A stretch of DNA of 64,000 bases from Kosakonia quasisacchari (GTDB lineage Bacteria; Pseudomonadota; Gammaproteobacteria; Enterobacterales; Enterobacteriaceae), in assembly GCF_004331415.1 (NCBI RefSeq), contig NZ_SJOP01000017.1, forward strand, positions 1 to 64,000. The letters run 5' to 3'. This document shows positions 59,218 through 64,000 of the stretch, one piece after another. Under the pieces are notes generated by a model. That model saw only the letters and a list, made by a program, of their open reading frames with translations. It did not search any database and was not told the DNA's origin. Position 1 is the first letter of the stretch. Every line of letters begins with the position of its first letter. A program made the translations under genes and the position numbers.

Positions 59218-59848
59218 ATACATCGTTATCGAAGGGCTTGAAGGCGCAGGGAAAACCACGGCGCGTGATGTCATCGTTGAGACGCTGCAAGAGCTTGGCG
59301 TCGGTGAAATGGTGTTTACGCGGGAGCCGGGGGGGACGCTGTTGGCGGAAAAATTGCGCAGCCTGGTGCTGGATATCCGTTCCGTTGGTGATGAAGTGAT
59401 CACAGATAAGGCCGAAGTTCTGATGTTTTACGCCGCCCGGGTTCAACTTGTGGAAACTGTCATTAAACCTGCACTTGCGCGTGGTTGCTGGGTGATCGGC
59501 GATCGTCATGATCTCTCTACACAGGCGTACCAGGGCGGTGGACGAGGCATTGACCAAACCATGTTGGCCACGCTGCGCGATGCCGTGCTGGGGGATTTTC
59601 GCCCCGATTTGACGCTCTACCTGGATGTCACACCAGAAGTCGGTCTGAAACGTGCGCGTGCGCGTGGCGAGTTGGATCGTATTGAACAAGAGTCGCTGGA
59701 TTTCTTCAACCGTACCCGTGCGCGTTATCTGGAACTGGCTGCGCAAGATGAACGTATTCGCACCGTTGATGCTACTCAACCGCTGGAAAAAGTGATTGCC
59801 GACATCCGCCAGACAGTGACAGCCTGGGTGCAGGAGCAGGGCGCATGA
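59207..59848 (+). CDS. tmk: Thymidylate kinase Tmk
   Basis: 213 residues, as in E. coli. It phosphorylates dTMP to dTDP, an essential step of dTTP supply. The P-loop is GLEGAGKTT (residues 9-17), the DRH motif appears as GDRHDLSTQAYQG, and the lid region is RARARGELDRIEQE, which carries the catalytic arginines of the type II enzymes of enterics. It overlaps mltG by eleven bases and holB by four (ATGA). Confidence 0.96.
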   Translation: MGSKYIVIEGLEGAGKTTARDVIVETLQELGVGEMVFTREPGGTLLAEKLRSLVLDIRSVGDEVITDKAEVLMFYAARVQLVETVIKPALARGCWVIGDRHDLSTQAYQGGGRGIDQTMLATLRDAVLGDFRPDLTLYLDVTPEVGLKRARARGELDRIEQESLDFFNRTRARYLELAAQDERIRTVDATQPLEKVIADIRQTVTAWVQEQGA

Positions 59849-60849
59849 AATGGTATCCGTGGCTACGCCCCGATTTTGAGCAACTGGTTGCTAGTTATCA
59901 GATCGGTCGTGGGCACCACGCGTTGCTGATCCACGCCCTGCCGGGGATGGGTGAAGATGCGTTGATTTACGCCATCAGCCGTTTCTTGCTATGCCAGACA
60001 CCCGAAGGGCATAAAAGCTGCGGTCACTGCCGAGGCTGCCAGCTTATGCAGGCTGGAACACATCCTGATTACTATGCTCTTGCACCGGAAAAAGGGAAAT
60101 CCGCGCTTGGCATTGATGCGGTACGCGAAGTGAATGAAAAGCTTTATGAGCATGCGCGGCTGGGCGGTGCAAAAGTAGTGTGGATCCAGGATGCCGCATT
60201 ATTGACCGACGCTGCCGCCAACGCTTTGCTGAAGACGTTGGAAGAACCTCCCGCGCGCACCTGGTTCTTCCTTGGGTGTCGGGAACCGGCAAGATTATTA
60301 GCGACGTTGCGCAGCCGCTGTCGCTTGCATCACCTTGCGCCACCCGCAGAAAACTACGCCTGCAGCTGGCTTGCGCGGGAAGTCACCGCGTCGCAAGAGA
60401 CAATTCTGACCGCATTACGTTTGTGTGCCGGTTCGCCTGGTGCGGCAGAAGCGCTGCTTCAGGACGATGTTTGGGCGCAACGGCAGACGCTGTGCCAGGC
60501 GACAGACACGGCGCTCAATAACGGTGACTGGTTGGCTATGTTCCCGACGCTGAACCACGACAAAGTGGCTGAGCGTTTACAGTGGCTCTCTGCGTTGCTT
60601 CTTGATGCATTGAAAATGCAGCAAGGCGCGACGTTGCTCAGTAACGTTGATGCTTTAGCGTTGGTAGAAAAGCTGGCGCGCCAGGTGCAAGCGTCAACGC
60701 TGCACGCGCAGCTGCATGCTATTTTTACCTGTCGTGAACAGTTGCTTAGTGTGGTCGGGGTTAACCGCGAGTTGTTGCTGACCGATCTATTGTTAACGCT
60801 GGAACGTTACCAGCAAACAGGCGTAACGCTTCCTGTATCCCATCTGTAA
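59845..60849 (+). CDS. holB: DNA polymerase III subunit delta'
   Basis: 334 residues, the E. coli length. Delta' is a non-ATP-binding member of the clamp loader that positions the beta clamp on DNA. The degenerate P-loop region (HALPGMGEDALIYAIS) lacks the GKT, as expected. Four cysteines of the zinc module are visible in CGHCRGCQ together with the preceding LLC. The sensor-like block LLKTLEEPPARTWFFLGC is conserved. It begins inside the tmk stop codon, showing coupled translation. Confidence 0.95.
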   Translation: MKWYPWLRPDFEQLVASYQIGRGHHALLIHALPGMGEDALIYAISRFLLCQTPEGHKSCGHCRGCQLMQAGTHPDYYALAPEKGKSALGIDAVREVNEKLYEHARLGGAKVVWIQDAALLTDAAANALLKTLEEPPARTWFFLGCREPARLLATLRSRCRLHHLAPPAENYACSWLAREVTASQETILTALRLCAGSPGAAEALLQDDVWAQRQTLCQATDTALNNGDWLAMFPTLNHDKVAERLQWLSALLLDALKMQQGATLLSNVDALALVEKLARQVQASTLHAQLHAIFTCREQLLSVVGVNRELLLTDLLLTLERYQQTGVTLPVSHL

Positions 60850-60858
60850 GAGAACATT

Positions 60859-61653
60859 ATGTTTTTAGTTGATTCGCACTGCCACCTCGATGGCTTGGAT
60901 TACCACTCTTTGCACAAAGATGTTGATGATGTGCTGGCGAAAGCTGCCGCGCGCGATGTGAAGTTTTGTCTGGCGGTTGCCACGACGTTACCGGGTTATC
61001 GCGCAATGCGTGCGCTGGTGGGTGAGCGCCCGAATGTGGTCTTTTCCTGCGGTGTGCATCCGCTGAACCAGGATGAAGAGTACGACGTTGAAACGCTGCG
61101 CCAACTGGCGGCGGAAGAGGGTGTTGTGGCGATGGGAGAAACCGGGCTGGACTATTTTTATACGCCAGAAACTAAGCTCCGCCAGCAGGAGTCCTTACGT
61201 CACCATATCCGCATTGGCCGTGAATTGAACAAGCCAGTGATTGTACACACGCGCGATGCGCGGGCCGATACGCTCGCGATTTTGCAGGAAGAGCGAGTGA
61301 TGGATTGCGGCGGAGTGTTGCACTGTTTTACCGAAGATCGCGAAACGGCGGGGAAGCTACTGGATATGGGCTTTTACATCTCTTTTTCGGGTATCGTCAC
61401 GTTCCGCAACGCAGAGCAACTGCGTGATGCGGCACGTTATATTCCGCTCGATCGTTTACTGGTCGAAACCGATTCGCCTTATCTCGCCCCGGTGCCACAT
61501 CGCGGCAAAGAGAACCAGCCAGCGATGACCCGTGATGTGGCGGAATATATGGCGGTGCTGAAAGGTGTTTCTGTCGAAGAGCTGGCTCAACAAACGACAC
61601 AGAACTTTGGCCATTTGTTTCATATCGAGCCATCCCGCCTGCAATCTGCCTGA
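60859..61653 (+). CDS. ycfH: TatD-family metal-dependent deoxyribonuclease YcfH
   Basis: 264 residues of the TatD family, a TIM barrel metal-dependent hydrolase. Metal ligands are visible: DSHCHLDGLD near the N-terminus, MGETGLDYFY, HTRDARADT, HCFTEDRETA and ETDSPYLAP. E. coli YcfH is only partly characterised and is thought to be a DNase like TatD. It follows holB by nine bases and is the last gene of the fab-holB run; ptsG comes next after a 299-base regulatory gap. A C-terminal tail unique to enterics is present. Confidence 0.93.
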   Translation: MFLVDSHCHLDGLDYHSLHKDVDDVLAKAAARDVKFCLAVATTLPGYRAMRALVGERPNVVFSCGVHPLNQDEEYDVETLRQLAAEEGVVAMGETGLDYFYTPETKLRQQESLRHHIRIGRELNKPVIVHTRDARADTLAILQEERVMDCGGVLHCFTEDRETAGKLLDMGFYISFSGIVTFRNAEQLRDAARYIPLDRLLVETDSPYLAPVPHRGKENQPAMTRDVAEYMAVLKGVSVEELAQQTTQNFGHLFHIEPSRLQSA

Positions 61654-61662
61654 TCTGTCAGC

Positions 61663-61687
61663 TTATTTTAGTACTCGTAATTAATAA
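61663..61687 (+). promoter_or_regulatory. Upstream Mlc operator of ptsG
   Basis: TTATTTTAGTACTCGTAATT and the following AATAA match the ptsG proximal Mlc site at most positions (TTATTTTA at the start, GTAATxAATAA at the end). It lies about 170 bases upstream of the predicted start, like the second Mlc site of E. coli. Confidence 0.75.
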
Positions 61688-61769
61688 ACGATCGGAGTAA
61701 AGTTCACCGCCATAAAAAAGGCGGTGGCGGTCGTTTTTCATACGGAAGCTGCCACCTTTTGTAAATCAG

Positions 61770-61785
61770 TGTGAGTTTCGCGACT
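61770..61785 (+). promoter_or_regulatory. Possible upstream CRP site of ptsG
   Basis: TGTGA-GTTTCG-CGACT has one perfect and one degenerate CRP half. Its centre lies about 70 bases before the predicted start, a class I position. The second half is weak, so this is only a candidate. Confidence 0.45.
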
Positions 61786-61799
61786 GACGCTAGCTGAAA

Positions 61800-61815
61800 C
61801 GTGATAGCCGTCAAA
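61800..61815 (+). promoter_or_regulatory. CRP site of ptsG
   Basis: CGTGA-TAGCCG-TCAAA resembles the known E. coli ptsG CRP site. Its centre (61807.5) is 40.5 bases before the predicted transcription start near 61848, the class II position. Confidence 0.75.
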
Positions 61816-61830
61816 CAAACTTTTACTGAT

Positions 61831-61855
61831 TTATTTTACTCTGTGTAATAAATAA
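61831..61855 (+). promoter_or_regulatory. Proximal Mlc operator overlapping the ptsG start
   Basis: TTATTTTACTCTGTGTAATA plus AATAA is the conserved Mlc site over the ptsG promoter start. Mlc binding here blocks transcription until EIICB-Glc sequesters the repressor during glucose transport. Confidence 0.88.
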
Positions 61856-61932
61856 AGGGCGCTTAGATGCCCTTCCCACGGCGCGGTTCTCCCCCCTCGC
61901 CAATGCGTGAAAACGTAGAAAAAAGCACTAAT

Positions 61933-61952
61933 ACTCAGGAGCACTCTCAATT
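61933..61952 (+). promoter_or_regulatory. SgrS target and ribosome site of ptsG
   Basis: ACTCAGGAGCACTCTCAATT, immediately before the ATG, holds the GGAG ribosome site and is the region to which the sugar-phosphate stress RNA SgrS pairs in E. coli. The sequence is essentially unchanged, so the same control is likely; sgrS itself is outside the window. Confidence 0.75.
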
Positions 61953-63386
61953 ATGTTTAAGAATGCATTTGCTAACCTGCAGAAGGTCGGTAAATCGCTG
62001 ATGCTGCCAGTATCCGTACTGCCTATCGCAGGTATCCTGCTGGGCGTCGGTTCTGCAAACTTCAGCTGGCTGCCAGAAGTGGTTTCCCACGTTATGGCCG
62101 AAGCGGGCGGTTCCGTTTTTGCTAACATGCCGTTGATCTTCGCTATCGGTGTTGCGCTTGGCTTCACCAATAACGACGGCGTTTCGGCTCTGGCCTCAGT
62201 TGTTGCCTACGGCATCATGGTGAAAACCATGGCAGTGGTTGCGCCTCTGGTTCTGCATTTACCTGCTGAAGAAATTGCCGCAAAACACCTGGCTGATACC
62301 GGTGTGCTGGGCGGTATTATCTCCGGTGCGATTGCCGCGTATATGTTTAACCGCTTCTATCGCATCAAGCTGCCTGAGTATCTGGGCTTCTTCGCTGGTA
62401 AACGTTTTGTGCCGATCATCTCCGGTCTGATAGCGATTTTCACCGGCGTGATCCTCTCCTTTATTTGGCCGCCGATCGGTACTGCGATTCAGACCTTCTC
62501 CCAGTGGGCCGCTTATCAGAACCCGGTTGTGGCGTTCGGTATCTACGGCTTCATTGAACGTTGCCTGGTGCCGTTTGGTCTGCACCATATCTGGAACGTA
62601 CCTTTCCAGATGCAGATTGGTGAGTTCACCAACGCGGCAGGCCAGGTGTTCCATGGCGATATCCCGCGTTATATGGCGGGTGACCCGACTGCGGGTAAAC
62701 TGTCTGGCGGCTTCCTGTTTAAAATGTACGGTCTGCCGGCTGCTGCTATCGCTATCTGGCACTCTGCCAAACCGGAAAACCGCGCCAAAGTGGGCGGTAT
62801 CATGATCTCCGCAGCGCTGACCTCGTTCCTGACCGGTATCACCGAGCCGATCGAGTTCTCCTTCATGTTCGTTGCGCCGATCCTGTACGTTATCCACGCG
62901 ATTCTGGCAGGCCTGGCATTCCCGATCTGTATCCTGCTGGGTATGCGTGACGGTACGTCGTTCTCTCACGGTCTGATTGACTTCATCGTGCTGAGCGGTA
63001 ACAGCAGCAAACTGTGGCTATTCCCGATTGTCGGTGCGGGTTATGCGGTGGTCTACTACACCATCTTCCGCGTGCTGATCAAAGCGCTGGATCTGAAAAC
63101 CCCGGGTCGTGAAGACACCACTGAAGAGAGCAAAGCTGGTGTTACCAGTGAAATGGCTCCGGCTCTGGTTACTGCGTTCGGCGGTAAAGAGAACATCACC
63201 AACCTGGATGCGTGCATCACGCGTCTGCGTGTCAGCGTGGCTGACGTAGCGAAAGTGGATCAGGCTGGCCTGAAGAAACTGGGTGCTGCGGGTGTGGTTG
63301 TTGCTGGCTCCGGTGTGCAGGCAATTTTCGGTACGAAGTCCGATAACCTGAAAACCGAAATGGATGAGTACATCCGTAGCAACTAA
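61953..63386 (+). CDS. ptsG: Glucose PTS transporter EIICB (PtsG)
   Basis: 477 residues, the E. coli length. The membrane EIIC domain (about residues 1-390) imports glucose, and the C-terminal EIIB domain phosphorylates it; the phosphocysteine (Cys421) lies in TNLDACITRLRVSV. The EIIC motif GITEPIEFSF is intact. EIIA-Glc is the phosphate donor, encoded elsewhere. Mlc, CRP and SgrS sites are seen in the upstream region. An intrinsic terminator follows 20-odd bases after the stop. Confidence 0.97.
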   Translation: MFKNAFANLQKVGKSLMLPVSVLPIAGILLGVGSANFSWLPEVVSHVMAEAGGSVFANMPLIFAIGVALGFTNNDGVSALASVVAYGIMVKTMAVVAPLVLHLPAEEIAAKHLADTGVLGGIISGAIAAYMFNRFYRIKLPEYLGFFAGKRFVPIISGLIAIFTGVILSFIWPPIGTAIQTFSQWAAYQNPVVAFGIYGFIERCLVPFGLHHIWNVPFQMQIGEFTNAAGQVFHGDIPRYMAGDPTAGKLSGGFLFKMYGLPAAAIAIWHSAKPENRAKVGGIMISAALTSFLTGITEPIEFSFMFVAPILYVIHAILAGLAFPICILLGMRDGTSFSHGLIDFIVLSGNSSKLWLFPIVGAGYAVVYYTIFRVLIKALDLKTPGREDTTEESKAGVTSEMAPALVTAFGGKENITNLDACITRLRVSVADVAKVDQAGLKKLGAAGVVVAGSGVQAIFGTKSDNLKTEMDEYIRSN

Positions 63387-63407
63387 GCCATAGTCTGGGG
63401 AGACTGA

Positions 63408-63431
63408 GGGAGCCTGATGGCTCCCTTTTTT
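63408..63431 (+). terminator. ptsG terminator
   Basis: A GGGAGCC / GGCTCCC stem with a TGAT loop is followed by six T's, 21 bases after the ptsG stop. Confidence 0.92.
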
Positions 63432-63878
63432 ATTGCCCACTTAAAACCACGTTCTGTGGATCGGGTCAGCAACAGGTTTTGCCTCCGGAATTAAATTTCA
63501 CGGGACAGGCAGAAGCTTCTTTTTCAGAATTTCGGTCTGCCCTTCCAGGCGCCATCAGTGTTGCCTTTGATAACGGCGAATTTTCACTGTTCTGAAAGAA
63601 CAGAGGAAGAACGTCAAACACCACCACCACCAACAGATCGTGTGCCATTAACCGGCCTGCCCCGGCAAACTCGCTGTTTTGTCACAGAAGCGTTCCACAA
63701 ACTCACGCCCGATTTAGCGATAAACGCCTGAAGGTAAGCAAACCGTAAGCGTCTGCCATAAGAGCTTCGCTGGTGCTGACTGAGGTGTTGGAAACTGAGC
63801 TGTTGCATGCAATGGCGGTTTGAAAGGGATTTCCAGGATATCGCCACACAGGTTTTGGAAAACATAATCTGTAAAGCA
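63432..63878. other. Unassigned region between ptsG and fhuE
   Basis: About 450 bases with no gene I can support. Two short open frames exist on the minus strand (63466-63648 and 63614-63865), with low-complexity stretches (repeated CAC codons on the plus strand, giving VVVV or GGGG) and no recognised motif or good ribosome site. In E. coli K-12 ptsG and fhuE are closer. It may be the remnant of a lost gene or insertion, but no terminal repeat or transposase motif was seen. Confidence 0.5.
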
Positions 63879-63881
63879 TAA

Positions 63882-63909
63882 AAAAGCCCGCCAGTAAGAT
63901 GGCGGGCTT
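63882..63909 (-). terminator. fhuE terminator
   Basis: An AAAGCCCGCC / GGCGGGCTTT stem has A's on the left, reading as a T-run on the minus strand, 23 bases after the fhuE stop. It could act in both directions. Confidence 0.88.
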
Positions 63910-63931
63910 TTCTGGCGCTCGGCTTTAACCC

Positions 63932-64000
63932 CTAGAAGCTGTAGCTGGCGCTCACGGAGACGTTACGCGGCGCACCGTACACACCGTAAGTGCCCAGATA
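63932..64000 (-). CDS. fhuE: TonB-dependent siderophore receptor FhuE, C-terminal end only
   Basis: Only the last 22 residues and the TAG stop are inside the window; the rest lies to the right. The segment YGAPRNVSVSASYSF is a final beta-strand ending in Phe, the signature for outer-membrane barrel insertion by BAM. Its position, convergent with ptsG, and the PRN-x-S strand match FhuE, the receptor for coprogen and rhodotorulic acid. With so little sequence the assignment rests mainly on synteny. Fur control is expected but its site is outside the window. Confidence 0.75.
   Translation of the reverse strand, partial: YLGTYGVYGAPRNVSVSASYSF

Noticed and set aside
63432..63878. Insertion sequence remnant
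   Set aside because: No terminal inverted repeats, target duplication or transposase motif could be found on either strand.

Overview
The window is a chromosomal stretch of a gamma-proteobacterium of the family Enterobacteriaceae. Gene order and protein sequences follow the Escherichia coli/Salmonella backbone from ghrA (ycdW) to fhuE almost gene for gene. Base composition, several family-level differences from E. coli K-12 and a decayed plant-polysaccharide gene suggest an Enterobacter/Kosakonia/Leclercia/Citrobacter-type organism. I cannot name the species from sequence reading alone.

Layout. (1) 1-3200: a leftward tRNA-type promoter at the left edge, ghrA (glyoxylate/hydroxypyruvate reductase), ycdX-ycdY (PHP phosphatase and its TorD-like chaperone) and ycdZ behind a near-consensus CRP site. 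(2) 3200-8510: the divergent curli loci csgDEFG and csgBAC, then ymdA and ymdB; clsC, which follows ymdB in E. coli K-12, is absent. (3) 8545-14023: opgC and the opgGH operon for osmoregulated periplasmic glucans. (4) 14096-22400: yceK, msyB, a frameshifted 3' fragment of a GH28 pectinase gene, mdtG, lpxL, trhO, yceJI, the tiny yceO, solA, bssS and the SOS gene dinI with a LexA box. (5) 22470-30290: pyrC with a PurR-like operator and a regulatory leader hairpin, yceB, grxB, mdtH, rimJ-yceH-yceM and murJ. (6) 30368-41926: the flagellar cluster flgNMA / flgBCDEFGHIJ / flgKL, with an FlhDC box in the flgA-flgB gap and two exact-spacing sigma-28 promoters (flgM, flgK). (7) 42008-44283: an MFS exporter and divergent LysR regulator inserted between flgL and rne. 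(8) 44323-49005: rne with a long structured leader, and divergent rluC. (9) 49047-50198: an inserted periplasmic alpha/beta-hydrolase gene with a palindrome at its predicted promoter. (10) 50284-61653: yceF, then the lipid/housekeeping run yceD-rpmF-plsX-fabH-fabD-fabG-acpP-fabF-pabC-mltG-tmk-holB-ycfH. (11) 61654-64000: ptsG with its Mlc/CRP control region, an unassigned gap, and the 3' end of fhuE.

The genes work mostly as housekeeping and envelope systems: fatty acid and phospholipid synthesis, lipid A acylation, peptidoglycan flipping and cleavage, periplasmic glucans, curli for sessile life and flagella for motile life, with global regulators (CRP, Mlc, LexA, PurR, FlhDC, sigma-28) acting at recognisable sites.

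I see no complete novel defence or mobile system. The most interesting leads are a solitary hairpin between rpmF and plsX that closely resembles a type I-E CRISPR repeat, the pectinase remnant, the two accessory insertions with palindromic candidate operators, a possibly leaderless CRP-controlled ycdZ transcript, the missing clsC, and the unassigned ptsG-fhuE gap.
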